Below are positions 43,266-53,288 of a stretch of DNA of 64,000 nucleotides, one piece after another. Origin of the DNA: Peribacillus frigoritolerans (GTDB lineage: Bacteria; Bacillota; Bacilli; Bacillales; DSM-1321); NCBI RefSeq assembly GCF_040250305.1, contig NZ_CP158190.1, positions 3,380,001 to 3,444,000 of the forward strand. Direction: 5' to 3'. The notes beneath the pieces were generated by a model that saw only the letters and a list, made by a program, of their open reading frames with translations, searched no databases and was not told the origin of the DNA. A program made the position numbers and the translations under genes. How positions within the stretch are numbered: the stretch's first letter is position 1; each line of letters begins with the position of its first letter.

Positions 43266-43340
43266 GTTGCTTAGCTATTAAATTCAAAAATTCTCTGTAT
43301 CACGTTTCTTTTAAGTGCATTCCAATTGGCAGCTCAGTTG

Positions 43341-44372
43341 TTAGTTCTGGAGCTTTTTATGAATAAGTTCATGAAAATAGACTGCAGCATGTTCAGTTGG
43401 AGAAAAGATACCATTTGTAAATGCCTCGGAACTTAATCCTTTTTGCAGTTTTTCCACCAGTTCAAAATCTTCCTGCCGTACTTGGTCAACAAATTTAAAA
43501 TATTCTTCTTTTTCTATGGTTGTTTTTTCATCGAGGGAGTAATCACGATAAATACCTAAAGACGTCACGGCATCAACAGGAATTACTTGAATAGTATTCA
43601 CATTCCCGTCTCCAGGATAAACGTTAATCATCATATTTGGCCAAACCCAATAAAAACGCGCTTGATCACCTTCGCCATTCTTACTTGCTGTCATATATTG
43701 ATAGGTGAATTTGTCGTGTGTCGTTGTGCAAAAGTTTGATAAATCAAAGGATTTTGCAAAGCCAGGATGAGCAATGGAACAATGATCACATTCAAGGTAA
43801 TTGTCAACAACGGCTTTCCAATTAGCTTTTACTACACGCCTGGTTTCCCTAACTAGTTTCAGTGAATCAAAGAAGGGATACTCTTTCATTTCCTCTAAAA
43901 ATTCCTGATATGCTTCTGCCATAGAAGGTGCATTTTTATCTAGATTGACAAAAATCATAGCATTCTGAACTTCTAAGCGAATGGATTTCATACAGCTGTG
44001 TATTCCCAGTTCATTCGTTTTAAAATTAGGAGCTCTATGCACACTTCCATCTAATTTGAACGTCCATCCATGGTATCCGCATTGTAAAATTTTCTTATTT
44101 CCTTTATCGGAGTTTTCTACTTTCATTCCGCGATGAGGGCAAATATTGTAGAAAGCACGAAGTTCACCATCAGTACCGTGAGAAACGATAATAGGCTCTC
44201 CGGCGATGTCTATTGTCATGAAATCGCCTACTTTTTCAACTTGGCTTGCATGCCCAGCTAATATCCAACTCTTTCTAAAGATTTTTTTTCTTTCTTCATT
44301 GAATACCTCTGGTTCGACATACCGTGAATAAGGGAGTGTAGGGCTGAACTGTACATTTTCTTTAATAGACAT
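43341..44372 (-). CDS. Rieske-type oxygenase alpha subunit (aromatic/quaternary amine monooxygenase-like)
   Basis: The 343-residue protein has a Rieske [2Fe-2S] site with CPHRG and CGYHGW, and a catalytic mononuclear iron site in NYLECDHCSIAHP, with the Asp-His-His ligand pattern. It resembles the non-heme N-demethylase/hydroxylase group that includes carnitine, glycine betaine and stachydrine monooxygenases. No ferredoxin reductase is encoded in this window near it, so a shared reductase must supply electrons. It is the last gene of an eight-gene operon that includes an aldehyde dehydrogenase and amino acid transporters. An N-methylated amino acid is a plausible substrate but not proven. Confidence 0.82.
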   Translation of the reverse strand: MSIKENVQFSPTLPYSRYVEPEVFNEERKKIFRKSWILAGHASQVEKVGDFMTIDIAGEPIIVSHGTDGELRAFYNICPHRGMKVENSDKGNKKILQCGYHGWTFKLDGSVHRAPNFKTNELGIHSCMKSIRLEVQNAMIFVNLDKNAPSMAEAYQEFLEEMKEYPFFDSLKLVRETRRVVKANWKAVVDNYLECDHCSIAHPGFAKSFDLSNFCTTTHDKFTYQYMTASKNGEGDQARFYWVWPNMMINVYPGDGNVNTIQVIPVDAVTSLGIYRDYSLDEKTTIEKEEYFKFVDQVRQEDFELVEKLQKGLSSEAFTNGIFSPTEHAAVYFHELIHKKLQN

Positions 44373-44436
44373 ATTGAAAATCCCTCCTGATTATCATCTA
44401 ATTTAAAAGTTCAAAAAATGCTTGGTACCATTTTAG

Positions 44437-45879
44437 TTATACCCGATCCATATAGACTGTCTTGACCTCAGTATAGAATTCAACGGCACTCTTCCCTTGT
44501 TCACGGCTGCCTGCACTTGAATTTTTACATCCGCCAAATGGCATTTGCGGTTCGGTTCCTGCTGTTTCCGAATTGACATGAACAAGACCCACCTCCACAT
44601 CTTCAATAAACCGTTGAGCCAACGTTAAATTGTTTGTACAAATTGATGCGCTCAATCCATACTCTGTATCATTTGCCATCTTAACTGCTTCCTCATAATT
44701 TCCGGCCTTAAAAAGGGCGATGACTGGTCCGAAGATTTCTTCACGTGCAATGCGGGCATGTTGTGGAACATTTTCAAAGATAGCCGGCCGGACATAAAAA
44801 CCGTTCGCCAATTCCTCTTCTGCCGGAATCTCCCCTCCACACAACAGCGTAGCTTCTGATTTCCCAACATCGATCATTTCAAGCACGCCATCGCGTTGTG
44901 ATCTAGAAACAGCGGGACCGATATATGATTCTTCTTTGAGCGGGTCGCCCACTTTTAATTCTTTCGTACGCGCGACAAGCCGTTCCCGGAATACTTCATA
45001 AATTCCTTCTTCGACAATCACCCTGCTAGTGGCTGTGCATTTTTGCCCTGTGGATTTAAAAGCTCCGCCTATAGCTATTTCCACTGCTTTTTCAAGATCA
45101 GCATCGGCGAGGACGACGAGCGGGTTTTTCCCTCCCATTTCCGCTTGCACTTTCTTTCCATGTTCAATGGCTTGTTTTTGAATTTGTTGACCTACTTGAT
45201 TCGAGCCTGTAAAAGATATGGCCTTCACATCCGGATGTTCCACTAATGCAGCACCAATGACGGAACCCCTTCCGAATACACAATTGATGACACCAGGCGG
45301 AAGACCCGCCTCATCAAATGCTTTCATCACATGATAGACCGACTTAGGTGTAAAATCAGCCGGCTTAATCACGACTGTATTCCCGTAAATCAGGGCCGGC
45401 GCCAATTTCCATACAGGGATGGCGATAGGAAAGTTCCATGGTGTAATCAACCCCACCGGACCTAGCGGGGTGCGGATAGTGTATAAAAATGTATTGGCAT
45501 TTGCTGAAGGAATTACTTCCCCGATTGGCTGCCGGGCTTCAGCAGCATAATATTCAAGTATGCTGGCGGCACGATTGGCTTCCCCCATCCCTTCCAAGAA
45601 TGTTTTCCCTTCTTCCTTTATCAAATCTTGACCTACTTCCTGAATATTCTTTTTTAAAATATCAGCTGCTTTCTGCAAGTATGAAGCCCGTTGCTGAAAC
45701 GACAGCTTTTTCCAGTCAGGAAATGAATTTTTTGCGGCTGCCACTGCATCATGTAAATCAACCACAGCACTTGATGGAAATTCTCCTAAATTTTCTCCAT
45801 TATGGGGACTAAGATTTTCCTTATACTCCCCTGTAGTGGGTTCTTTCCATTTTCCATTAATATAATTTAAGTAACGCAT
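44437..45879 (-). CDS. Aldehyde dehydrogenase (2-oxoglutarate semialdehyde/YcbD-like)
   Basis: The 480-residue NAD(P)-dependent aldehyde dehydrogenase has PWNFPIAIPVWK, FTGSNQVGQQ, the general-base EMGGKNPLVV and the nucleophile Cys in GQKCTATS. The start (MRYLNYINGKW) and length resemble the YcbD/alpha-ketoglutaric semialdehyde dehydrogenase group. It lies 64 bp upstream of the Rieske gene. It would oxidise an aldehyde from the pathway, possibly the product of the ThDP enzyme in the same operon or of side-chain breakdown. Family is certain, substrate is not. Confidence 0.85.
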   Translation of the reverse strand: MRYLNYINGKWKEPTTGEYKENLSPHNGENLGEFPSSAVVDLHDAVAAAKNSFPDWKKLSFQQRASYLQKAADILKKNIQEVGQDLIKEEGKTFLEGMGEANRAASILEYYAAEARQPIGEVIPSANANTFLYTIRTPLGPVGLITPWNFPIAIPVWKLAPALIYGNTVVIKPADFTPKSVYHVMKAFDEAGLPPGVINCVFGRGSVIGAALVEHPDVKAISFTGSNQVGQQIQKQAIEHGKKVQAEMGGKNPLVVLADADLEKAVEIAIGGAFKSTGQKCTATSRVIVEEGIYEVFRERLVARTKELKVGDPLKEESYIGPAVSRSQRDGVLEMIDVGKSEATLLCGGEIPAEEELANGFYVRPAIFENVPQHARIAREEIFGPVIALFKAGNYEEAVKMANDTEYGLSASICTNNLTLAQRFIEDVEVGLVHVNSETAGTEPQMPFGGCKNSSAGSREQGKSAVEFYTEVKTVYMDRV

Positions 45880-46012
45880 ACGATTTCCTCCGTATTCTAT
45901 TTTTCTAATTTTAAATAATAGGTTTGCTTATACCGGAAACTTCTAAATGGATACTTCAGCGATTCCTGCATACCCAAACGTTTTCTTTTGTCGGGCACAT
46001 TAAGAATAATCA

Positions 46013-47443
46013 CTATTGAACAAAATCATTGGGCTGATCATTTGTTAAGGCTGGCACCTCCACTTTCCTTCTCGCATATCTGAAATAGTAAAATATATAG
46101 CAAGCAACGACGAAACCTAACCCCCAATACAACGAAGTGCGCTGTGTCGGATCATAAGCGGTGAACACGAAAATACCAAGACACATAATGATGCAGAGAA
46201 TCGGGGCAAACGGGAAAAAAGGTACTCTAAACTTCAGATTTTCAACCTTTCCGCCTGCTCTGATATACTGCTTACGGAATCTGTACTGTGCGAACGCAAT
46301 CGCCATCCAAGTAAGCACCCCTCCAACCCCGCTTATGGAAAGTAGCACAACGAATAACGTTTCTTCCGCTACTACACTAGTAAGTAAAGACAGCAAGGCA
46401 AAGACCATGGTGACGAGTAAGGCGTTCATAGGTACACCGCGCCGATTGAGCTTTCCAAATGCAGAATGCGCCATACCGTTTTGAGAAAGGGAGAAAAGGA
46501 TCCTTGTACAAGCAAACAGACCCGTGTTTCCTACAGAGAGGACCGCCGTCAAAATTACGAAATTCATAATGTCAGCTGCATAAGGAATGCCTACCATTTC
46601 AAACACGGTAACAAATGGGCTTTCCAATACCCCAACTTCTTGCCACGGGACGATGGCCGACAGAACAAAGATTGCCAGTACATAGAAAAGCAGCACACGT
46701 ATTACGATATTTCGAATCGCTCTCGGAATGCTTTTTTGCGGGTTTTCCGTCTCTCCTGCTGCAACACCCATGATTTCCGATCCCTGGAAAGCATATACGA
46801 CTGTCATCATCGATATAAACACACCCGTGAATCCTGTAGGGAATAGTCCATCTCCTATAAAATTGGAAAAGAATGGGGCAGGTTGTGCATCCTCCATATG
46901 AATCAATCCAAACATCGCTGCAGCACCGATAATTATGAATAGAATGACGGCAAGTACTTTAATCCCGGAGAACCAATACTCTGTCTCAGCGAAACTTCTC
47001 GTCGTTAATGCATTTATAGTGAATAAAAGTATTGTAAATATCACACACCATATCCATACTGGTATATCGGGAAACCATCTAGTCATGAGCAAACCGGCCG
47101 CTACAAATTCCAGGCCTACGTAAAGTGCCCAGCTCAGCCAGTAAATCCAGCCAATGACAAATCCAGTGGCGGGACCGATAAATTTCGTTGCATGGACCTG
47201 AAAGGATCCGGATACCGGCATCACTACCGATAATTCACCGAGACAAATCATCGCCAAGTACATTAATAAACCACCGACCAAATAGGCAACGATCGCTCCT
47301 AAGGGTCCAGCTTCACCGATTGCATATCCTGAGCCCAGGAAAAGACCTGTTCCAATTACCCCACCTAAGGAGAGCATGAATAAATGTCTACTCTTCATTG
47401 AACGCTGTAATTCTTTTGGCTGATTTTCATGTTCCGTTTGCAT
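46013..47443 (-). CDS. APC-family amino acid permease (RocE-like paralog)
   Basis: The 476-residue, twelve-helix permease has MKSRHLFMLSLGGVIGTGLF near residue 17, like the permease at 8764-10179, from which it differs throughout. The ATG at 47443 lies just after GGGGGG and is preferred to an upstream TTG-type start. It falls in the middle of the sigma-54 operon and probably imports the amino acid that the pathway degrades. No terminator is visible in the 133 bp before the aldehyde dehydrogenase gene. Confidence 0.85.
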   Translation of the reverse strand: MQTEHENQPKELQRSMKSRHLFMLSLGGVIGTGLFLGSGYAIGEAGPLGAIVAYLVGGLLMYLAMICLGELSVVMPVSGSFQVHATKFIGPATGFVIGWIYWLSWALYVGLEFVAAGLLMTRWFPDIPVWIWCVIFTILLFTINALTTRSFAETEYWFSGIKVLAVILFIIIGAAAMFGLIHMEDAQPAPFFSNFIGDGLFPTGFTGVFISMMTVVYAFQGSEIMGVAAGETENPQKSIPRAIRNIVIRVLLFYVLAIFVLSAIVPWQEVGVLESPFVTVFEMVGIPYAADIMNFVILTAVLSVGNTGLFACTRILFSLSQNGMAHSAFGKLNRRGVPMNALLVTMVFALLSLLTSVVAEETLFVVLLSISGVGGVLTWMAIAFAQYRFRKQYIRAGGKVENLKFRVPFFPFAPILCIIMCLGIFVFTAYDPTQRTSLYWGLGFVVACYIFYYFRYARRKVEVPALTNDQPNDFVQ

Positions 47444-47512
47444 GAATTCCCCCCGTTCCTGATCGATAAACTGCCTGAACACTTTTACGATTAACACAAG
47501 TTAACGAGAGTT

Positions 47513-48682
47513 TCACGATAACGCTTCGGAAGGCACTGTATATTCTGGAAGGTCGCTGATTGTCGGTTTAAATATTTCATAAGCTACTTCTCTTTGATAT
47601 TTTTTTTGTTTTTTTGCTTGTGTAAACAAATGAAACGTATTTTTCCTGCATAGTTTTTCTATATCATCAACGACAGCTTGTGGATTTGGTTTAACTAATC
47701 CGAAAATAACCACATCATAAAATCTTATCGCCCCAAGGTTGGCAACGAAATCATTGACAACATCTATTCCTCTCTGTTTTATGATTTCGTCTCCCTCGGG
47801 AGAAAGGGGAATGTTCGCCGCCTCAACGATCAAGCTCGCTTTTACGCTTTTGGCATTGGATATGTGGATGACATCCTCCAATGCGGACGGAATTAAAATG
47901 TCGCAATCTATGTCGAGCCATTCCGTGTTTGGCCTTACATCATAATGCGGTTCAAAAAAGGCTTTATCCATTTCCCCGTACATATTCTTATGATCAATAA
48001 GCTTTTGGACATCCAATCCTTCTTCACATGTAACCAAAAGGGCTGCATCGGAAATTCCCACAACTTTATAACCTAACTGGGACATTTTCAATGCGCAGCT
48101 TGCCCCTACACAGCCGAATCCTTGAATGACAACTTTCGCTCCACCTTTTCCGCTTTTAAATTTCCATGCCTCATCTGCGGAAAAAGCCACACCATAGCCT
48201 GTTACGACATCGTTTAAAAACAACCCGTCGATTTTTGTCGTCAACAGTTCATCGAAGTCTTTTATCCCTTGCAGAACATTCGGATTCTGCTTCATTGATT
48301 TCGTTAGGGGGATATCAATGCCAAATTCATTAAATATTTTGAGCACATCTTCATATTTGGTACCTAAATCACTGCCTAACGATACCCCTATATCTATATA
48401 AGGCATCATCGCAATCAAAAATCTTCTTAACACTGCATATGCGTCTGGCGCTTTATAATCATAGGCAATGCCCGCTTTACAACCGCCAGTAGTCCCAGAC
48501 TCACAGGCTACATACTTATAAGCCATAGCTTCGGCCAACCTCTCGACCTCTTCTCTTGTAACCGTTGGGTGCATTCTAGTACCGCCGCCTGTGTAACCTT
48601 TGACAAAGTTATGGACGACCAGCCAGCCTTTAGCATCTGTTTCCGTATCATTCCATTCCACAACTAAATATGGTTTTAACAA
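47513..48682 (-). CDS. Glu/Leu/Phe/Val dehydrogenase-family enzyme (divergent)
   Basis: The 389-residue protein has the GDH-type N-terminal domain with the catalytic-Lys loop TTGGCKAGIAYDY and a Rossmann domain with VVIQGFGCVGAS. It is much more distant from RocG than the gene at 18327 and lacks several residues of true glutamate dehydrogenase, fitting a leucine/phenylalanine/valine-type or novel amino acid dehydrogenase. It should convert an amino acid to a 2-oxo acid using NAD(P). Start is TTG 48682 after GGGAGG. Confidence 0.75.
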   Translation of the reverse strand: MLKPYLVVEWNDTETDAKGWLVVHNFVKGYTGGGTRMHPTVTREEVERLAEAMAYKYVACESGTTGGCKAGIAYDYKAPDAYAVLRRFLIAMMPYIDIGVSLGSDLGTKYEDVLKIFNEFGIDIPLTKSMKQNPNVLQGIKDFDELLTTKIDGLFLNDVVTGYGVAFSADEAWKFKSGKGGAKVVIQGFGCVGASCALKMSQLGYKVVGISDAALLVTCEEGLDVQKLIDHKNMYGEMDKAFFEPHYDVRPNTEWLDIDCDILIPSALEDVIHISNAKSVKASLIVEAANIPLSPEGDEIIKQRGIDVVNDFVANLGAIRFYDVVIFGLVKPNPQAVVDDIEKLCRKNTFHLFTQAKKQKKYQREVAYEIFKPTISDLPEYTVPSEALS

Positions 48683-48737
48683 CTATGAAACCTCCCTTAA
48701 ATACTTTCTTTTTATTGGTTCCTGCTAACTTCCAATG

Positions 48738-50402
48738 TTAATTGTTCGACACTAGCTTTTCGTGGACTTCCTTCTTGTCTTGGCCTACAGATAGAATCTT
48801 TGGATTTACTGCAACTTCGATTACAGCAGGCAGCCCTGAAGCAATCGCCCTTTGCAGCGCTGGCGCAAAATCACTATTTTTTTCAACCTTTTCACCATGT
48901 GCTCCAAATAAGCGCGCCAATTCGGCAAAATCAGGATTAGACAAGTCAGTTCCAACGACCCGATTTGGAAAATGCCTTTCTTGATGTACACGAATTGTTC
49001 CGTAAATATTGTTGTTCACAACAATTGATATAGTCGGAATTTTATACCGTACAGCGGTTTCAATCTCTTGGAGAGTCATCATAAAGCCGCCGTCTCCTGA
49101 AATAGAAACAACATGTTTGTGAGGCTGCGCCAGCTTTGCCCCAATAGCAGCAGGCAGTCCATATCCCATCGCACCCGACGTTGGCCCCACGTATGTGTTT
49201 TCTTGTTCAAAACGATAATATCTGGATAGCCACCCAAAAAAGTTTCCTGCATCATTTGTAATGATGGTATCCTTCGGCAGACCGACGGCCAGATCATGCA
49301 TCAATCCGTCCATATCCACGAAATCTTCTGTATAGTCGGCCTTTGGTTCAGAAAATTCCATATATTTATCGTGCAATCCCTTCAAATGATCCTCGCATGA
49401 AATAAAAGATCCTGATTCTGGTGCTTGTAGTGCTTGTTCCAAGAAGCTCTTGGCATCTGCTTCAATGGCAAGGGAAGGAGCATACACTTTACCAAAAATT
49501 TCTGGACAAATATCCACATGGATCAGTTTTGTATTTTTAGAAAGCAAGGTGTAATCTTGGGTTCCTACTTGAGAGAATCGTGTCCCTAATGCCAAAACTA
49601 CATCTGCATCACGGATTGCATCAAGTAAATATTGAGGTGTCCCAAACCCAAGCCATCCTGCATAGCTAGGGTGTGAGTTCGGAAACGCGTCAAATCGACG
49701 GAAAGCTGTAACGACAGGAAGTTTCATTGTCTCCACAAATTGTACAAGCAGCCTGTTGGCCTTAGCATGAATCACACCTCCTCCTGCAATCAATACGGGG
49801 CGCTCCGCGTTTCGTATTGTATCCATCGCCTGCTTCACATCTTCCATATGTGGTTGAGGAGGAAGCGGGCGATAAGAAGGATTAATGTTCAACTCTGCCT
49901 CATCTTCTAACATGTCATGCGGCAAAGCCACTAATACAGGGCCCGGACGACCCGATCGCGCAATATGGAAAGCCCGTTGCAATAATTCCGGGATTCTTTC
50001 CACACGATCGATCTCTACCGTCCATTTACATAAATGACTGAAAAAACCCGTCAAATTCACTTCCTGAAAGGCTTCCTTCTCTTTAAAAGGGCGTTCGACT
50101 TGGCCAATAAGCGCAACCAAAGGGGTTGAATCCTGAGCAGCAGTATGAATGCCGATAGCTAAGTTTGTAGCCCCCACTCCACGGGTTGCCATACAAACTC
50201 CTACCTCCCCTGAAGCCTTGGCATACCCTTCCGCCATAAAAGAGGCACCTCCTTCATGCCTGGCGGAAATAAGTTCTATTTCAGGATGTTGATATAGCGC
50301 ATCCATTACACTAAGATAACTTTCACCTGGTACACAAAAAGCTTTTTTTACCCCTTCTTTAGCCATTACTTCTACGACTGCTTTTCCTCCACTGACTTTC
50401 AT
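48738..50402 (-). CDS. Thiamine diphosphate-dependent enzyme (acetolactate synthase-like fold)
   Basis: The 554-residue protein has three ThDP enzyme domains: the N-terminal domain with the activating Glu in SARHEGGASFMAEG, a central nucleotide-fold domain, and the C-terminal ThDP motif GDGGFMMTLQEIE...NNN. Acetolactate synthase, benzoylformate decarboxylase and phenylpyruvate decarboxylase share this layout. In this operon, between an amino acid dehydrogenase and an aldehyde dehydrogenase, decarboxylation of a 2-oxo acid to an aldehyde would fit best; that is inference. I use the ATG at 50402 with its GGGAGG box instead of an upstream start. Confidence 0.8.
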   Translation of the reverse strand: MKVSGGKAVVEVMAKEGVKKAFCVPGESYLSVMDALYQHPEIELISARHEGGASFMAEGYAKASGEVGVCMATRGVGATNLAIGIHTAAQDSTPLVALIGQVERPFKEKEAFQEVNLTGFFSHLCKWTVEIDRVERIPELLQRAFHIARSGRPGPVLVALPHDMLEDEAELNINPSYRPLPPQPHMEDVKQAMDTIRNAERPVLIAGGGVIHAKANRLLVQFVETMKLPVVTAFRRFDAFPNSHPSYAGWLGFGTPQYLLDAIRDADVVLALGTRFSQVGTQDYTLLSKNTKLIHVDICPEIFGKVYAPSLAIEADAKSFLEQALQAPESGSFISCEDHLKGLHDKYMEFSEPKADYTEDFVDMDGLMHDLAVGLPKDTIITNDAGNFFGWLSRYYRFEQENTYVGPTSGAMGYGLPAAIGAKLAQPHKHVVSISGDGGFMMTLQEIETAVRYKIPTISIVVNNNIYGTIRVHQERHFPNRVVGTDLSNPDFAELARLFGAHGEKVEKNSDFAPALQRAIASGLPAVIEVAVNPKILSVGQDKKEVHEKLVSNN

Positions 50403-50481
50403 AATCAAGCCTCCCGCTTTCAAGTACGTGTTTTTGTTCTCGTAATTTATGATTATATTAATATTGAACTCATTCCCACTA

Positions 50482-51975
50482 TCATTTAATAAGTTTTTCC
50501 ATTCCGGAAACTTGTTTTTTCTCTTCCATCCGAATTGAAGTTTTTCTAGTAACGGCACTCACTCCCAAAGTTACTGCAATATTGATGAATAATACAGCTA
50601 ACCCCACATCAAGATCTTGTATTCCTTGCGGTAGAGATGGAAATAAAGTAGCAAGCGTCGTACCTGAAGTAGTCGAGTATATGACAATTAGGATTCCAAC
50701 GATCATTCCGGCAAAAGCTCCTTGAACGGTAACAGGATTCTTTTTCCACAGACTGAAAAATAGTGCTGGAAACAACTGTGCCATGAAGCTATATGCCATA
50801 AGATATAACGTGAAAATCGACTCCCCGCCATTGAACGTAAAATATAGAGTCACTATAGAAATGACAGGTACTAACATCCTGCTCAATCTTTGAAGCTGTT
50901 CATCTGATGTATTCGGCTTCCACACCTTATATACATTTTTTGAAAGGATCGTGGCCGTAGCTGTCAACACTAGTGAACTGGGTATAAGGGCTGCCATCGC
51001 CCCTGATGCTCCAATAACTCCGACAAACCAGGGATCAAATGACATCTTCGCCATTTTAAATAAAGCTAAGTCTGCTTCTGCTCCCTGTAAATTCGGAACT
51101 TGGAGAATCGCAGAAAAACCAATAAATAACGAAAAAATGATGATTACTTGATAAATTGGCATAATCCCAGCATTCCAACGGAGTGATTTGGGACTTTTTG
51201 CAGAGAACACACCCGCTAACATATGAGGAAACATATAGAATGCCAGTGCTGTCATGATCGTAGCTGAAATAAACCAAGAGATACTCAAACCTTGTTCCGG
51301 GAATATCAATAAACCTTGTTTTGCTGTATTGATTGCTTCAAACATCGGCTGTAAACCACCGTAATAATGAAGTGGAAAATAAATCCCCATAAAGACGACA
51401 ACTGCCAGAATCATGATATCTTTAATGACCGCGGTCCACGCTACTCCATGCATCCCAGAGGCAGTTACATAAATTGTGATCGCAATTACACCAACAACTA
51501 TAGCCACATTTGGAGAGATGGACCCATAGGAGGTTTCCGATACGATAATACCTAACCCTTTCAACTGCATGATCAGATATGGAATAATTGAAATGACGCT
51601 AATTACCGCCACAAGAACACCTAAAGCCGGGCTGTTGTACTTTTTGTCATAAAAATCAGATTGAGAAATGACATTATTTTTTTTGGCATACCTCCAAATA
51701 GGCGGCAACAGCCAATATGCGATTACAAAATAGAAGCAATTGAAAGCATATAAGGCAGGAGGCATACCCGATCTATAAGCTCCTCCGCTCGCGCCCAAAA
51801 ACGTATAGGTCGTAAACATTTCACCTGCTATCAAGAAGAAGAGCAAAAAGCTGCCGAAGCCTCTTCCGCCTATAGCCCATTGTTCCAAACTCATATTTTT
51901 ACCTTTTCGAGCTTGAAGCCCTAACCAAATACACAGAACCAGAAAGAAAAGGATAACAAGCAGGGCTTCATTCAT
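50482..51975 (-). CDS. Sodium:solute symporter (SSS family)
   Basis: The 497-residue protein has about thirteen membrane segments and the SSS features GGRGFGSFLLFFLIAGEMF and ASGMHGVAWTAVIKDIM. Members include pantothenate, proline and monocarboxylate symporters. Its ATG overlaps the stop of the DUF3311 gene by one base, a pairing common for SSS carriers of this subgroup. It likely brings in a carboxylic acid or amino acid used by the operon. Confidence 0.85.
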   Translation of the reverse strand: MNEALLVILFFLVLCIWLGLQARKGKNMSLEQWAIGGRGFGSFLLFFLIAGEMFTTYTFLGASGGAYRSGMPPALYAFNCFYFVIAYWLLPPIWRYAKKNNVISQSDFYDKKYNSPALGVLVAVISVISIIPYLIMQLKGLGIIVSETSYGSISPNVAIVVGVIAITIYVTASGMHGVAWTAVIKDIMILAVVVFMGIYFPLHYYGGLQPMFEAINTAKQGLLIFPEQGLSISWFISATIMTALAFYMFPHMLAGVFSAKSPKSLRWNAGIMPIYQVIIIFSLFIGFSAILQVPNLQGAEADLALFKMAKMSFDPWFVGVIGASGAMAALIPSSLVLTATATILSKNVYKVWKPNTSDEQLQRLSRMLVPVISIVTLYFTFNGGESIFTLYLMAYSFMAQLFPALFFSLWKKNPVTVQGAFAGMIVGILIVIYSTTSGTTLATLFPSLPQGIQDLDVGLAVLFINIAVTLGVSAVTRKTSIRMEEKKQVSGMEKLIK

Positions 51976-52166
51976 CAGTCTTCTTCCTCCTCGGTTGCAG
52001 GATCAAGTTTATTAGCAATTATCAAAAAAACCGATGTAAGACAGACCCATAATATGGCCCAAAAAAGAACAAATGGCATCCCTAACACATAAGGTTCAAT
52101 TCGATTGATAACCACAAGCGAGCCAAGTGCCGGTATTGCACTTATCACATAGATTATTTTCTTCAT
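51975..52166 (-). CDS. DUF3311 small membrane protein paired with the SSS symporter
   Basis: The 63-residue protein has two membrane helices and an acidic tail (PATEEEED), characteristic of DUF3311 proteins that are encoded next to and probably support SSS symporters. I start it at the ATG at 52166 behind AAGGATGGTG. Its stop overlaps the symporter start by one base. Confidence 0.75.
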   Translation of the reverse strand: MKKIIYVISAIPALGSLVVINRIEPYVLGMPFVLFWAILWVCLTSVFLIIANKLDPATEEEED

Positions 52167-52252
52167 TTGTTCACCATCCTTATCAACAAATGCCAAACTC
52201 GAATTTTTCAAACCTCATTTTTCAGAAAAAACAGATAATTATTGCTGTATTA

Positions 52253-53227
52253 TTACATTGACACCCCTTTAGTTAAGGGCTCATTTACAGCCCAGTTCGG
52301 TTTCACGCCAGTAAGAACTTGTTCCACTTGCGTTGCTGCATGTATAGCCATGCGTATCGAACCTTCCTTCGTCAATGCCGCATTATGAGGGCTGACAATC
52401 ACATTATCCAATTTAAAAAGGGGATTCCATTTATCAGGAGGTTCAACTTCAAAAACATCTATTCCAGCGCCGGCAATCTCACCCGCTTGCAAAGCGTTTA
52501 CTAAATCACTTTCCTTCACCACACCGCCCCTGGAAGCGTTTACAAAAAAGGAGGAAGGTTTCATCCAGGAAAACTCACGGCTTCCTATTATTCCTTTTGT
52601 TGTTTTCGTTAACGGCAGATGTAGACTAATAACATCAGAATACCTGAATACCCTTTCTAAATCTGTTGCTATCTCCAACTCAGAATTCGGGTTGGCTGTA
52701 ACATAGGGGTCGTAGCCAATCACTTTCATATCGAAGCCTTCGGAAGCCTTTTTTGCCAGTATTCTACCGATTCTACCCAGTCCAATAATCCCCAAAGTCT
52801 TGCCTTCCAAGTCCATGCCAAAAAGTTGATTACGGATAGCAAAATTCCCGCTGCGCAGCTCTTTATCAGCCAAGTTTAAGTTTTTGGACAATGATAAAAT
52901 TAATGCCATTACATGTTCAGCTACAGAATTCGCATTCGCCTCTGGGGTATTTGTTACATAAATGCCACGCTCTGTAGCGGCTTCGATATCGATATTGTCC
53001 AAGCCCACTCCATACTTAGCTATTACTTTGAGGTTTTCAGCTGCTGTAATAACTTCTCTATTTATTACAGCCGTTGATCTCGTTAATACTGCATCACATC
53101 CCTTGATTTCTTCCATAAGAATTTCTTGCGACAGATCAGACCCTACTTTAATCTTAAAGCCTTTTTCTACTAAATAACTTTTCCCCTCTTTCTCAATATC
53201 TTGAGGAATATACACTAAATGACTCAC
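52253..53227 (-). CDS. D-2-hydroxyacid dehydrogenase (3-phosphoglycerate dehydrogenase-like)
   Basis: The 324-residue protein has the substrate and nucleotide-binding domains of the D-isomer hydroxyacid dehydrogenase family: IAKYGVGLDNIDIEAATERGI, the NAD motif GLGRIGRILAKKA, and the catalytic Arg-Glu-His set (NASRGG, VFEVEPP, SPHNA). It reduces a 2-oxo acid or oxidises the matching D-hydroxy acid with NAD. It is the first gene of the operon and has a -24/-12 promoter at 53289-53304. It starts at a GTG (53227) with only a weak ribosome site. Confidence 0.82.
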   Translation of the reverse strand: MSHLVYIPQDIEKEGKSYLVEKGFKIKVGSDLSQEILMEEIKGCDAVLTRSTAVINREVITAAENLKVIAKYGVGLDNIDIEAATERGIYVTNTPEANANSVAEHVMALILSLSKNLNLADKELRSGNFAIRNQLFGMDLEGKTLGIIGLGRIGRILAKKASEGFDMKVIGYDPYVTANPNSELEIATDLERVFRYSDVISLHLPLTKTTKGIIGSREFSWMKPSSFFVNASRGGVVKESDLVNALQAGEIAGAGIDVFEVEPPDKWNPLFKLDNVIVSPHNAALTKEGSIRMAIHAATQVEQVLTGVKPNWAVNEPLTKGVSM

Positions 53228-53288
53228 ATTCCCACCAACCTTTCATGTTAACCTTGAAGGAAAAATCTTTCCTACTCCATTGTTTATA

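Noticed and set aside
46013..47443. Second copy of the permease at 8764-10179 as evidence for recent duplication
   Set aside because: The proteins share the family signature but differ throughout, so they are old paralogs.
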